Source: Prado023 sp963706875
Lineage (GTDB): Bacteria; Actinomycetota; Actinomycetes; S36-B12; CAIYMF01
Direction of reading: 5' to 3'
Length of the DNA stretch: 64,000 nucleotides
Assembly: GCA_963706875.1 (NCBI GenBank)
Contig: CAVPNW010000018.1
Span: 107,879 to 171,878 of the forward strand
Positions 8,495-17,755 of the stretch are shown piece after piece; position 1 is the stretch's first letter, and each line of letters begins with the position of its first letter. The notes beneath the pieces are model-generated. The model saw nothing but the letters and a program-made list of their open reading frames with translations. It was not told the origin of the DNA and ran no database searches. A program made the translations under genes and the position numbers.

Positions 8495-10387
8495 CTACGG
8501 AGCGGGCGAGGCCGACAGCCCCGGGTTCCCGTTGGCCGTCCCTGCGCCACCGGTGCCGTCCGCGCCGCCGCCATCGGCGGGAACACTCGGCGTCGGCGTC
8601 GGGGTCGGGGTCGGCGCGGGGGCCTTGGCCAGGGTCAGGGTCACCAGGGAGCCCTTCTTGGCGTTCTCGCCCCCTGTTGGGGTCTGGTCGACCACCGTCC
8701 CGGGCGCGAACTCCGTGGTCTCCACCTCGTTGTCGTAGGCGACCTCGAAGCCCTGGTTGAACAGCGTCGTGCGGGCCTGGGCCTCGGTGCGGCCCACGAC
8801 GTTGGGCACCTCGACCTGGGCGTTGGAGACCCAGATGTCGACAGCAGAGCCCGCGTCCACGGTCTCGTAGGGGGGCGGCTCCTGCCTCAGGACCGTCCCC
8901 TCGGGCCGGTCCGAATCCTCCTCGCTGACCTTGCCCAGCGTCAGGCCGGCTTCGGAAAGCGCCCGGCGGGCGTCGGACTCGGAGCTCAAGTCGATCAGCT
9001 CCGGGACCTGGACCTGCTCCTTGCCCGCGGACACGACGACGTCGACGAGGCTGCCGACCTCGACCAGCTCCCCGCGGCGAGGATCCTGGCTGATCACGGT
9101 GTCCTTCGGCAGGTCGGAGGCCTGGAACTCCGGACCACCGAGGCGCAGGCCGACATCCACGAGCTCGGACTCCGCCCTGGCGATGGTGAGTCCCTCGAGT
9201 GCCGGCACCTCCACGGTCTCCGGGGTGACGGACCCGAGCATCCGCACCCCGAACCACACCCCCGCCCCCAGCAGCGCGATCACCAGCGCGGCGATGCCCA
9301 GGCCCTTGAGCGCCCCACGCTTGCGGGGCGGTTCGTTCTGGGCGACGCCCATCGGGTCGGGTGCGGCGTAGGGGTCACCCGCACCACCCGGGATCACAGG
9401 GGGCATCGCGCCGGTGGCCGCTGCGCCGGTGGCTGCCATGGCGGCGGTCGCGTAGGGGTCGACGCCCCCGATCACCGAGGTCGCCTCGGAGTCGGGTCCG
9501 ACGACCGGGGGCACGGGCATCACCCGCGTCACCGGCACGCCGGCGATGGCCCGCTCCACGTCGGCACGGAACTCCACGGCCGTCTGGTAGCGCTGGGCGG
9601 GGTCCTTGGCAAGGGCACGCGCGAGGATCGGGTCCAACTGCCGCGGGAGCGTGGGATCCAGGGCGCTGGGCACCGGGGGCGGCTCGTTGACGTGCGCGAA
9701 CGCCACCGCCACCGGGGCATCGGCCATGAACGGGGGCCGTCGCGTGAGCAGTTCGAACAGCACCACGCCGGCCGAGTACAGGTCGCTGCGCGAGTCCACC
9801 GTCAGGCCCTGAGCCTGCTCCGGTGACAGGTAGGCGGCCGTGCCCAGGACGGTCGATGTGCTGGTCCCGGTCTGCCCGGAGTCGGCGGTGGCGCGGGCGA
9901 TGCCGAAGTCCATCACCTTGACCGCGCCGGTGGTCGTGAGCATCACGTTGCCCGGCTTGATGTCGCGGTGGATGATGCCGTGCCGGTGGCTGTAGTCCAG
10001 GGCCGCGAGGATGCCGGAGGTGATCTCCAGGGCGCGCTCGGGGACGAGCTTGTTGCCGGAGGCCAGCAGCTCCTTGAGGGTGATCCCCTCCACCAGCTCC
10101 ATGACGATGAACGGCACGGTCTCAGCGGTCGGGCCCTCGCCGAGGACGTCCTCGCCGGTGTCGTAGACCGCCACGACGTTGGGGTGGTTCAGGGAGGCCG
10201 CGCTCTGCGCCTCGCGCCGGAACCGCGCCAGGAAGGCCGGATCACGGGCCAGCTCGGGCTTGAGGATCTTGATGGCCACGCGTCGACCCAGGCGCAGGTC
10301 GCGGCCCTCGTGGACCTCGGCCATCCCGCCACGGCCGAGCAGCTCGCCCACCTGGTACCGATCGCCCAGTCGGCGCACGTCGCTCAT
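8495..10387 (-). CDS. pknB: Ser/Thr protein kinase PknB with PASTA repeats
   Basis: This protein of about 630 residues has an N-terminal Hanks-type kinase domain: GRGGMAEV loop, VAIKILK lysine, HRDIKPGN, DFG. A juxtamembrane linker follows, then one membrane segment (IAALVIALLGAGVWFGV), three PASTA domains (beginning VEVPALEG, VQVPELID and VEVPNVVG) and a Pro-Thr tail. PASTA domains bind muropeptides or lipid II outside the cell. The kinase controls cell-wall synthesis and division. It is the last gene of the fhaA-fhaB-pstP-ftsW-pbpA-pknB operon. I chose ATG at 10387 because AGGAGA lies upstream. No pknA gene is present in this cluster. Confidence 0.95.
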   Translation of the reverse strand: MSDVRRLGDRYQVGELLGRGGMAEVHEGRDLRLGRRVAIKILKPELARDPAFLARFRREAQSAASLNHPNVVAVYDTGEDVLGEGPTAETVPFIVMELVEGITLKELLASGNKLVPERALEITSGILAALDYSHRHGIIHRDIKPGNVMLTTTGAVKVMDFGIARATADSGQTGTSTSTVLGTAAYLSPEQAQGLTVDSRSDLYSAGVVLFELLTRRPPFMADAPVAVAFAHVNEPPPVPSALDPTLPRQLDPILARALAKDPAQRYQTAVEFRADVERAIAGVPVTRVMPVPPVVGPDSEATSVIGGVDPYATAAMAATGAAATGAMPPVIPGGAGDPYAAPDPMGVAQNEPPRKRGALKGLGIAALVIALLGAGVWFGVRMLGSVTPETVEVPALEGLTIARAESELVDVGLRLGGPEFQASDLPKDTVISQDPRRGELVEVGSLVDVVVSAGKEQVQVPELIDLSSESDARRALSEAGLTLGKVSEEDSDRPEGTVLRQEPPPYETVDAGSAVDIWVSNAQVEVPNVVGRTEAQARTTLFNQGFEVAYDNEVETTEFAPGTVVDQTPTGGENAKKGSLVTLTLAKAPAPTPTPTPTPSVPADGGGADGTGGAGTANGNPGLSASPAP

Positions 10388-10536
10388 CCGCTCTCCTGTC
10401 CTGCGGCCGTCGCGCGCCGCGCACGCGCCCACGCCATCCGGATCGGGCCAGCCTGCTCCAACGACCCGGTGCCCAATCTACCGCGAAGCAGGCATGCGAC
10501 CCGGGAACGCACTGCCCTGCGCCAACCGCGCCGACC

Positions 10537-11982
10537 TCAGCCGGACAGCACCGCCTGCATCACCGAGCGGGCGATCGGGGCCGCCAGAAGGTTGCCGCCG
10601 ACCTCGGCGGCCCCGGACTTCTCGATGGCCACCGCGACCGCCACCTGGGGGTTCGCCGCAGGCGCGAAGGAGATGAACCACGCGATGTTCGGCCGGTCCT
10701 TGGACGTCTGGGCGGTGCCGGTCTTGCCGGCGACCTCGACACCGGGGATCCTCGCGTTCGACCCGGTGCCGCCGTTGACCACCCCGACCATCATCGCGGC
10801 GAGCTGCGCGGCGTTGTCCGTGGTCATGGCCTGCGCGAACTCGGTCGGGTCGAACGTCTCGAGTGCGTTGAGGTCCGGGGCAGCGGTCTGGTCCACCAGG
10901 CCGGGGCGCATCGTCACCCCGCCGTTGCCCACGGCGGCGGCCACCATGGCCATCTGCATCGTGGTCGCCCGCACGTCGAACTGCCCGATGGCCGACATGG
11001 CGGTCTGCGGCTCGTCCGGGTCGGCCGGGAACCGCGAGGTTGCGGCCCGCAGCGGGGTCTCGAAGGACTCGTCGAAGCCGAACTTCTGGGCCTGGTCACG
11101 CAGGGCGTCGTCGCCGAGCTCGTTGCCCAGCCAGGCGAACGCCGTGTTGCACGAGATCGCCAGGGCGTCGGCGAGGGTGATCTCATCGTTGGGGCCGCAG
11201 GGACCGTCGAAGTAGTTGGGGATCGCCACGCTGGTGCCCGGCGGGGTGTAGGTGGCCGGACCGGGAAGGATGCTGTCCGGCTCGAACCTGCCCGACTCCA
11301 GTGCGGCGGCCGCCGTGACCACCTTGAAGGTGGATCCGGGCGGGTTGGTCTTTGCGATGGGCCGGTTGAGCAGCGGCTTGTCCGGGTCCTCCTCGAGGGA
11401 CTTGTAGTAGGCGTTGACCTCCTTGGAGTTGTGCGAGCTCAACTCATTCGGGTCGAACGACGGGCTCTGGGCCTGGGCCAGGATGCGCCCCGTGCTCGGC
11501 TCGATGGCCAGCACCGAGCCGACCTTGCCCCGCAGCCCGTCCCAGGCTGCCTTCTGCGCCGCCCCGTCGAGGGTCGTCGTGACCGACCCGCCCTGGATCT
11601 CCCGGCCCGCGAACAGCTGCTGCATCCGGTCGACGAACAGGCGCGGGTCCTCCCCGGACAGCACCTCGTTCTCGGCCTTCTCCAGGCCGGTGGCCCCGTA
11701 GACGATCGAGTAGAAGCCGGTCGCGGAGGCGAACATCGGCCCCTCCGGGTAGCGCCGCAGGTACTTCAGCTCGTCGTCTGTCTCCACGGACTCGGCGATG
11801 GGCGCCCGGTCGACCAGGATCGGGCCGCGCTCGCGGGAGTACTCCGTGAGCAGGGTGCGCTGGTTGCCGGGCATGGCGTTGAGCTCGGCGCGCTGGAGCA
11901 CCTGGATTCGGGTCAGCTGCACGAGCAGGGCGACCATCAGGATCAGGAGCCCGAGCGCCAGCCGGTTCAGGGACCTGGTCAT
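10537..11982 (-). CDS. pbpA: class B penicillin-binding protein PbpA
   Basis: This 481-residue transpeptidase has an N-terminal anchor (LALGLLILMVALLVQL). The transpeptidase motifs are SxxK (GSTFKVV), SxN (SCNTAF) and KTG (GKTGTAQT). It cross-links peptidoglycan with its partner SEDS polymerase. Its ATG overlaps the stop codon of the ftsW/rodA gene by four bases (ATGA), so the two are translationally coupled. It matches mycobacterial PbpA (Rv0016c) in position and length. Confidence 0.93.
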   Translation of the reverse strand: MTRSLNRLALGLLILMVALLVQLTRIQVLQRAELNAMPGNQRTLLTEYSRERGPILVDRAPIAESVETDDELKYLRRYPEGPMFASATGFYSIVYGATGLEKAENEVLSGEDPRLFVDRMQQLFAGREIQGGSVTTTLDGAAQKAAWDGLRGKVGSVLAIEPSTGRILAQAQSPSFDPNELSSHNSKEVNAYYKSLEEDPDKPLLNRPIAKTNPPGSTFKVVTAAAALESGRFEPDSILPGPATYTPPGTSVAIPNYFDGPCGPNDEITLADALAISCNTAFAWLGNELGDDALRDQAQKFGFDESFETPLRAATSRFPADPDEPQTAMSAIGQFDVRATTMQMAMVAAAVGNGGVTMRPGLVDQTAAPDLNALETFDPTEFAQAMTTDNAAQLAAMMVGVVNGGTGSNARIPGVEVAGKTGTAQTSKDRPNIAWFISFAPAANPQVAVAVAIEKSGAAEVGGNLLAAPIARSVMQAVLSG

Positions 11983-13397
11983 GGCACCCGCACCACCTCG
12001 GTGGTCGCGTCATCCGGGCGGATGATCACCGGGTCGGGCCGCCGGACGTGGTCCGACACCCGCAGCAGCAGTCCCAGGATGATCCAGTTGGCCAGCAGCG
12101 AGGACCCACCGGCGGACATGAAGGGCGTGGTCAGGCCGGTGTGCGGGATCAGCTTGGTGACGCCGCCGAGCACGATGAACGTCTGCAGGCCCAGGACGAT
12201 CGCATACCCGGTCACGAGCAGCGTGCCGAACGGGTCGCGGCTGGCGTGCGCCACGCGCAGCGCCCTCTCGATGAGGATCGCGAACAGGACGATGACTGCG
12301 AAGGCCCCGGCCATCCCGAGCTCCTCGCCCAGGGCGGCGAAGATGAAGTCGCTCTCCGCGAAGGGCACCAGCTGCGGGTAGCCCCGGCCCCATCCGGTGC
12401 CCATCATGCCGCCGTTGGCGAAGCCGAACAGCGACTCGACGATCTGGTAGCCCTCGGCGCTGGAGTACGCGAACGGGTCGAGCCACACCTTCACCCGGAT
12501 CTGCACATGGCTGAAGGCGAAGTAGGCCATCACCGCGCCGAACAGCGTGAGCAGGAAGCCCAGCACGATCCACGAGCGGCGTCCCGTGGCCACGTACAGC
12601 AGCCCCACGAACAGCCCGAAGAACATGGCCGCCGTGCCCAGGTCGCGCTGGAAGACCACGATCCCCATGGCGATCGCCCACGCGACGAGGATCGGTCCGA
12701 GGTCCCGGCCGCGGGGGATGCCCAGACCCAGCACCTTGTGCCGGACCAGCGACAACGACTCCCGGGTGAGCACGAGGTAGGAGGCGAAGAAGATCGTCAG
12801 CAGGACCTTCGCCAGCTCCGCGGGCTGGAACGTGAACGGCCCCACCTGGATCCACAGGTTCGCCCCCCGGATCGTCAGGCCCAGGCCCGGCACCATGGGC
12901 AGCAGGAGCAGGACCAGCCCGGCCAGGCCGATGAGGTAGGTGTAGCGACGCAGGTTGCGATGGTCGCGCACGATCACCAGCACCAGGGCGCAGGCAACCA
13001 CCCCGACGGCCATCCAGATCGCCTGCTGGACCGCCACCGACTCGGGGATGTCGACACCCTTGGCCGCCGCCCGCTTGGCATCGGCGATGTCCAGGCGGCC
13101 GATCATGGCGATGCCCAGCACGTTCAGCGCCGCGGCGGCGGGGAGCATGACCGGGTCGGCATAGGGAGCGAACCAGCGCACCACGAGGTGGATGCCCAGC
13201 AGGCACACCCCCTCGATGATCACGATGGTGCGCACGTCGGCCACGACCTCGCCGGCCGCGCCCTGGCTGGCCAGGACCAGCGCAAGGGCCCCGAGGAGCC
13301 ACACGAGCACCAGGAGCGCCAGCTCGGTGTTGCGGCGGGTCGGCTGGGTGGGGGCCACGCCGGACTGCGCGGACCCGGGGATGACGGTGGCCGTCAC
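11979..13397 (-). CDS. rodA: SEDS-family peptidoglycan polymerase FtsW/RodA
   Basis: This polytopic membrane protein of 472 residues has the SEDS signature. Visible features include FTFQPAELAKV, a cytoplasmic GRGYPQLVPFAESDFIFAALGEELG loop and GLTTPFMSAGGSSLLAN. SEDS proteins polymerise lipid II into glycan strands. I placed the start at GTG 13397, where it overlaps the pstP stop codon by four bases (GTGA). Operon position between pstP and pbpA corresponds to mycobacterial RodA (Rv0017c); FtsW-type naming is equally common in this locus. Confidence 0.92.
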   Translation of the reverse strand: MTATVIPGSAQSGVAPTQPTRRNTELALLVLVWLLGALALVLASQGAAGEVVADVRTIVIIEGVCLLGIHLVVRWFAPYADPVMLPAAAALNVLGIAMIGRLDIADAKRAAAKGVDIPESVAVQQAIWMAVGVVACALVLVIVRDHRNLRRYTYLIGLAGLVLLLLPMVPGLGLTIRGANLWIQVGPFTFQPAELAKVLLTIFFASYLVLTRESLSLVRHKVLGLGIPRGRDLGPILVAWAIAMGIVVFQRDLGTAAMFFGLFVGLLYVATGRRSWIVLGFLLTLFGAVMAYFAFSHVQIRVKVWLDPFAYSSAEGYQIVESLFGFANGGMMGTGWGRGYPQLVPFAESDFIFAALGEELGMAGAFAVIVLFAILIERALRVAHASRDPFGTLLVTGYAIVLGLQTFIVLGGVTKLIPHTGLTTPFMSAGGSSLLANWIILGLLLRVSDHVRRPDPVIIRPDDATTEVVRVP

Positions 13398-14983
13398 TGG
13401 GCTGTCCCGGGGGTCGCGCTCGGCGCGGGGGCCGTGGGAGTGGCCCCGGGCAGGGTGGTCGCGGACCCCGTGCCCGGCTCGACGATGGGGCACCCGAGCG
13501 GGGCCTGCGCCGACGAGCACGCCGCGGACTTGGCCTCGAGGTCCGTGACGATCCGCTGCGCCTCGGCACGGGTCGCCGCGTCGATCGTGCCCGTGAGCTG
13601 GGCCTGGTCGTAGTAGGGCAGCGTGGCCACTGGAAGCGCGGTGCGCGTCACGACCCGGTTCAGGGGCACGCCGGCCACCTGCTGCGGGATGCCCTGGTAG
13701 ACCGTGACGAACCCGGCGTCGGGGCCGACGAACCACTGCGAGCTCAGCCACCACAGGAAGCCCAGTGCGCCGATCAGCAGGACCCCGAGCACCGCGGTGG
13801 TCCCTGCGACGCCCCGCCAGTGCCTGCGCAGCCAGCCGGGCTGATCCTGCGGGGCCTCCTCAGGCCGCCCACCCTCGACGGTGGCGACTGCGGACGCACC
13901 CACGGGCAGGTCGCCGGCCGCCACAGCGGCGCCGATCGATCCCGGCGCGGGTGATCGGGTCGGGGAGCCCTCGACCCACTCGGCCTGCGACCCGGGCGGG
14001 CCGGGTGGGGGCTCGTCGGGGACCTCGTCCAGATCCTCGGGCTCGTCGGGCGATCCCGAGCGGGACCGCGACTGGCTGCGGGCCGCCAGGCCGCCGACCA
14101 CGGCCGGTCCGCCCCGGGCGCCGGTCGGGTCGGTGCCGTCGTTCCCGGGCCCGACGTCGTCGGGGAACAACAGCCCGGGAAGGGCCGCGCGGTTGCGCCG
14201 GTCACCGGCCGCACCCACCACGACGGGCCCTCCGAGGGTGGACTCGAGGTCGGCGTCGTCGACCTCGATCACGTCGGCGATGACCGCGGTCACGTTGTCC
14301 GGGGCGCCTGCGGCGAGGGCCAGCTCGACCAACTCGGTGACAGCCGCGGTCGGATCCGGGACCTGGACCAGCACCGCCTCGATGGCCTCGTCGGTCACCA
14401 CGCCGCACAGGCCGTCGCTGCACAGCAGGTAGCGGTCACCTACCTGCGCCTCCCGGATGGACGTCTCGCCCTCCGGCACCCCGGTGCCGTCGATGGCGCG
14501 CAGCAGCAGGTTGCGCTTGGGGTGGGTGCGCGCCTCCTCGGCGGTGATCCGGCCGGCGTCGATGAGGGTCTGGACGTAGGTGTGGTCGTGCGTGATCTGG
14601 CTGAGCTGGCCGTCTCGCAGCAGGTATGCCCGGGAGTCCCCGACATGGATCAGCGCGATCCGTCCGCCGCGCCAGAGCACCGCGGTCAGGGTGGTCCCCA
14701 TCCCCGCCCGCGAGGGGTCGGCCTCGATGAACTGCGAGATCCGCTCGGCCGAGGTCAGCATGGCGTCGTCGAGGGCGGTCAGGACATCGCCTGCGGGCAG
14801 GTCCTCGGAATCCAGCTCCGCGAGGGTGGCGACCGCGGTGGAGCTCGCCAGCTCACCAGCGGCGTGGCCGCCCATGCCGTCTGCGACGACCAGCAGGGTC
14901 CGTCCTGCGTACCCCGAGTCCTCGTTCTCGCGGCGCACCATGCCCACGTCGGACTTCGCCGCGTACCTCAGGAACTGGGTCAT
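13394..14983 (-). CDS. pstP: PP2C-family Ser/Thr phosphatase PstP
   Basis: The N-terminal ~240 residues are a PPM/PP2C phosphatase with the metal-binding motifs ENEDS, VADGMGGHAAG, HVGDSRAYL, CSDGL and GAPDNVTAVI. A disordered acidic and Pro-rich linker follows, then one membrane segment (GTTAVLGVLLIGALGFLWWL) and an extracytoplasmic domain ending in an Ala/Thr/Pro tail. It removes phosphates placed by PknB. At 529 residues it matches mycobacterial PstP in size and order within the operon. Confidence 0.93.
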   Translation of the reverse strand: MTQFLRYAAKSDVGMVRRENEDSGYAGRTLLVVADGMGGHAAGELASSTAVATLAELDSEDLPAGDVLTALDDAMLTSAERISQFIEADPSRAGMGTTLTAVLWRGGRIALIHVGDSRAYLLRDGQLSQITHDHTYVQTLIDAGRITAEEARTHPKRNLLLRAIDGTGVPEGETSIREAQVGDRYLLCSDGLCGVVTDEAIEAVLVQVPDPTAAVTELVELALAAGAPDNVTAVIADVIEVDDADLESTLGGPVVVGAAGDRRNRAALPGLLFPDDVGPGNDGTDPTGARGGPAVVGGLAARSQSRSRSGSPDEPEDLDEVPDEPPPGPPGSQAEWVEGSPTRSPAPGSIGAAVAAGDLPVGASAVATVEGGRPEEAPQDQPGWLRRHWRGVAGTTAVLGVLLIGALGFLWWLSSQWFVGPDAGFVTVYQGIPQQVAGVPLNRVVTRTALPVATLPYYDQAQLTGTIDAATRAEAQRIVTDLEAKSAACSSAQAPLGCPIVEPGTGSATTLPGATPTAPAPSATPGTAQ

Positions 14984-14992
14984 CGCCGCGCC

Positions 14993-15499
14993 CTACCGCT
15001 GCAGCTGAAGGGTCGTGCGGCCGACGCGGACCTTGGCGCCGACGCGCAGCACGGTGGGTCCGGTGATCCGCGTGCGATCGATCCAGGTGCCGTTCGTCGA
15101 CCCGAGGTCCTCGACGATCCACTGGCCGTCGGAGGGGAAGAACCGTGCGTGCCGGCTGGAGGAGTAGTCATCCTGGAGCACGAGTGTGGAGTCGGCCGCC
15201 CGGCCGACCGTGATCGGCGAGGCGCCCAACGGGATGACCGTGCCGGCGAGCTCGCCCTCCACGACGGCGAGCTTGCGCGGGGTCGACGAGCTGCGCGCCG
15301 CCGCACGCTGCTTGGGCTGGGGCGGCACCGCCGGGGTGCTCGAGGTGGGCAGGCCCGGCACCGGACGGCTGGCCGGCTGCGGACGCGCCTCCTTCGGGGC
15401 TGCGAGGTCACGACGCAGGACCAGGACGATCGCGAACACCGCCAGCCACAGCGCGGCCAGGAAGCCGAACCGCATCAGGGTGATCGCGAACTCAGACAC
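14993..15499 (-). CDS. fhaB: FHA-domain protein FhaB (FipA-like)
   Basis: This 168-residue protein has an N-terminal membrane segment (LMRFGFLAALWLAVFAIVLVL). A C-terminal FHA domain contains GRAADSTLVLQDDYSSSRHARF and DLGSTNGTWID, including the conserved Ser-Arg-His and Asn-Gly residues that read phosphothreonine. In mycobacteria FhaB (FipA) links FtsZ and FtsQ and is a target of the kinases. It lies 9 bases before pstP and 3 bases after fhaA. Confidence 0.92.
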   Translation of the reverse strand: MSEFAITLMRFGFLAALWLAVFAIVLVLRRDLAAPKEARPQPASRPVPGLPTSSTPAVPPQPKQRAAARSSSTPRKLAVVEGELAGTVIPLGASPITVGRAADSTLVLQDDYSSSRHARFFPSDGQWIVEDLGSTNGTWIDRTRITGPTVLRVGAKVRVGRTTLQLQR

Positions 15500-15502
15500 G
15501 CC

Positions 15503-16174
15503 TCACCTGGCCCGGTAGGTCAGCGTCGTCGTCCCGAGCTGGATCCGGGACCCATCGGTGAGCACCACGCTGGCGACCATCCGCCCGTTGACCAGCGTGC
15601 CGTTGGTCGATCCGAGGTCGCGCAGGGTCACGTCGGTCCCGAGGGTGATCTCGGCGTGGTGGCGGGAGACCCCGGGGTCGTCGATGCGGATGTCGACATC
15701 GGTCCCGCGACCCAGCCTGGTGACGGCGTGCAGCGGGTAGGTGATGCCGTCCACCTCGAGGTGCGGCTCACCGCTGACGTCGACCGGGACCGCGGCGTCC
15801 GGCTGTCCGCCGGGGCGGACCTCGGAGCGGATCCGGAACACGCCCGTGCCCAGCGAGTCGTCCCGGGCCAGCGACACCTCGGCGGCACCGACGAAGGCGT
15901 AGCGCTGCTGCTGGGCGTACTCGCGCACGAGGCTGGCGAGCTCATCGTTGACGGTTGCCTCGAACGCGGACAGGCGTTCGAAGTCCGCGGCCGACAGCTC
16001 GACCACGAAGACGTTGGGCACCACGGTGCGCGCCCGGCTGACGACGGTGGCCCGGTCGTCGAGCTCCCGCTGCAGTCCCGCGGCGATCTCGACGGGCTGC
16101 ACCTCGGACTTGAAGGCCTTCGCGAACGCGCCGTTGACCATGCGATCCAACTTCTTCTCGAAGTTGTCGAGCAT
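15503..16174 (-). CDS. fhaA: FHA-domain protein FhaA (DUF3662-FHA), short form
   Basis: The start ATG at 16174 (MLDNFEKKLDRMVNG) is preceded by an AGGAGG-like site. Residues 1-115 are the DUF3662 domain and about 145-223 an FHA domain (LGRGTDVDIRI, GVSRHHAE, DLGSTNGTLVNG). In mycobacteria FhaA binds the pseudokinase domain fused to MurJ after its phosphorylation by PknB. At 223 residues this protein is far shorter than mycobacterial FhaA (about 527) because the central linker is nearly absent. It is the promoter-proximal gene of the operon. Confidence 0.92.
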   Translation of the reverse strand: MLDNFEKKLDRMVNGAFAKAFKSEVQPVEIAAGLQRELDDRATVVSRARTVVPNVFVVELSAADFERLSAFEATVNDELASLVREYAQQQRYAFVGAAEVSLARDDSLGTGVFRIRSEVRPGGQPDAAVPVDVSGEPHLEVDGITYPLHAVTRLGRGTDVDIRIDDPGVSRHHAEITLGTDVTLRDLGSTNGTLVNGRMVASVVLTDGSRIQLGTTTLTYRAR

Positions 16175-16251
16175 CCCCACCGGCCACCTCCTTCCGCTCG
16201 TGTGCATACGAGCCCGCCCCCAGGGCGGACGGCACCGGCAATGGCCCGATC

Positions 16252-17616
16252 TTAGCCACGCACCGCCGTGGGCCGCAGGCTCCACGCGCCGGTCGCGGCG
16301 AGCAGCAGCCCGACCCCGATCCACAACGCGGGGGCGATGCCATCGGTGGGGGCCGTGAAGGCGGTCAGGCAGATCCCGCTGACCAGGGCCACGTTGAGGC
16401 CGACGTCGTAGAGCGAGAAGACCCTGCCCCGGTAGCCCTCCTCGATGTCCTGCTGAAGGATGGTGTCGCCGGCGATCTTCACCGTCTGTCCGGCGAAACC
16501 CATGGACAGTGAGCCGATGGCCATGAGCGGAAGCTGCAGGCTGGCAAATGACAGGGGCGCCACGACGGCCGCAACGAAGAGGGTGCTGGCCGACCAGGGT
16601 GCCAGGCCGATCCGGCGCACCACCCGGGGTGCCGTCACTGCAGCCAGGAAGCTGCCCAGGGAGGCGCCCGCGGCCGTGACGGCGAAGTCCGCCAGGGCTG
16701 TGTCGGGATCGTCGGCGGGGTTCAGGGTGTTGCGCACCAGCAGCAGGGCATCGACCAGCAGGGCGCCGAAGGCAACCCGGTGGGCCATCACGACGGCCAT
16801 CCCGCGGCGGGCCCGGGGCCGGTGGTGGACATGCACGATCCCGGCGACCATCCCGCGCACCACCGCCATCAGGTCCGAGGTCAGGGAGGCCATCCCCGCC
16901 TCCCCTGCCTGGGGGCCAAGGTCGCGCCGCGGGATCCGGCTCGCGATGACCGAGGAGAGGAGCAGGCCGCCGGCGACGACGAGGATCAGCCGACTGGCCC
17001 CGTCGGGTCCGAGCAGGGGCATCAGGAGCAGGCCGGCGACGGTGGCGATCGCCGACGCGATCGTGCCTGCCGTCGGGAACAGGGCGTTGGCCGTGACCAG
17101 CTGCGCCGGGGCAACGACCAGCGGCAGGCCGGCCGACAGCCCGGCCAGCCAGAGTCGGCCGATCCCCATGGTGATCAGGACGGCCGTGCCCAGGTCCAGG
17201 CCGTCGCGGTCGGCGGCCACCATCAGCGCGATCCCGATCATGACCGCACCCCTGGCGAGGTTGGCCACGACCAGGACCCGCGCCCTGTTCCAGCGGTCCA
17301 GGAAGACCCCCGTGAACGGCCCGAGCAGGGAGTACGGCAGGAGCAGCAGGGCGAAGGCTGCCGCGACCTGGCCGGCGGTTGCCTGGCGCTCCGGGGAGAA
17401 CAGGACGAACGAACCGAGCGCCGCCTGCAGCAGTCCGTCGGAGGCCTGGCCGGTCAGCCGCGTGGCCAGCAGCCGCCGCGAGTTGGGCGTCGCCAGGACG
17501 GGCCAGCGCGCGCCGGGCTCCTCGGGCGCGGAGGGCGCGGCGGGCGAGGGCAAGCCAGCTGCTCCCGGCTGCACCGGATCGCGCGGTTCGGCACCGGGGC
17601 CCATGCTTCGCAGCAT
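16252..17616 (-). CDS. MFS transporter
   Basis: This 454-residue polytopic membrane protein has about 12 predicted membrane segments. It contains an MFS-like loop after the second segment (FTGVFLDRWNRARVL), which resembles the GxLxDRxxRR motif. The N-terminal ~35 residues are disordered and Pro-rich. It probably exports a small molecule, but no substrate can be inferred. A start at 17604 is also possible. Confidence 0.8.
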   Translation of the reverse strand: MLRSMGPGAEPRDPVQPGAAGLPSPAAPSAPEEPGARWPVLATPNSRRLLATRLTGQASDGLLQAALGSFVLFSPERQATAGQVAAAFALLLLPYSLLGPFTGVFLDRWNRARVLVVANLARGAVMIGIALMVAADRDGLDLGTAVLITMGIGRLWLAGLSAGLPLVVAPAQLVTANALFPTAGTIASAIATVAGLLLMPLLGPDGASRLILVVAGGLLLSSVIASRIPRRDLGPQAGEAGMASLTSDLMAVVRGMVAGIVHVHHRPRARRGMAVVMAHRVAFGALLVDALLLVRNTLNPADDPDTALADFAVTAAGASLGSFLAAVTAPRVVRRIGLAPWSASTLFVAAVVAPLSFASLQLPLMAIGSLSMGFAGQTVKIAGDTILQQDIEEGYRGRVFSLYDVGLNVALVSGICLTAFTAPTDGIAPALWIGVGLLLAATGAWSLRPTAVRG

Positions 17617-17691
17617 GCCCGCTGCGGGCAGTCCCCGTCCACAGGCGCGCTGGGTGTGCGGCGCCAGGCACCGCCACGCCTCGACGACGGG

Positions 17692-17736
17692 ACAGCGCGA
17701 AGGGCCCCGAGTGCGTCCCGGGGCCCTTCGCGCTGT
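17692..17736 (-). terminator. strong hairpin terminator after ino1
   Basis: A perfect 18-bp inverted repeat with a 9-base loop (arms begin ACAGCGCGAAGGGCCCC) lies 20 bases beyond the ino1 stop codon. There is no clear T-run after it, as is common in actinobacteria. It should separate ino1 from the MFS gene. Confidence 0.75.
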
Positions 17737-17755
17737 ACCTACCTGCGGATCAGTG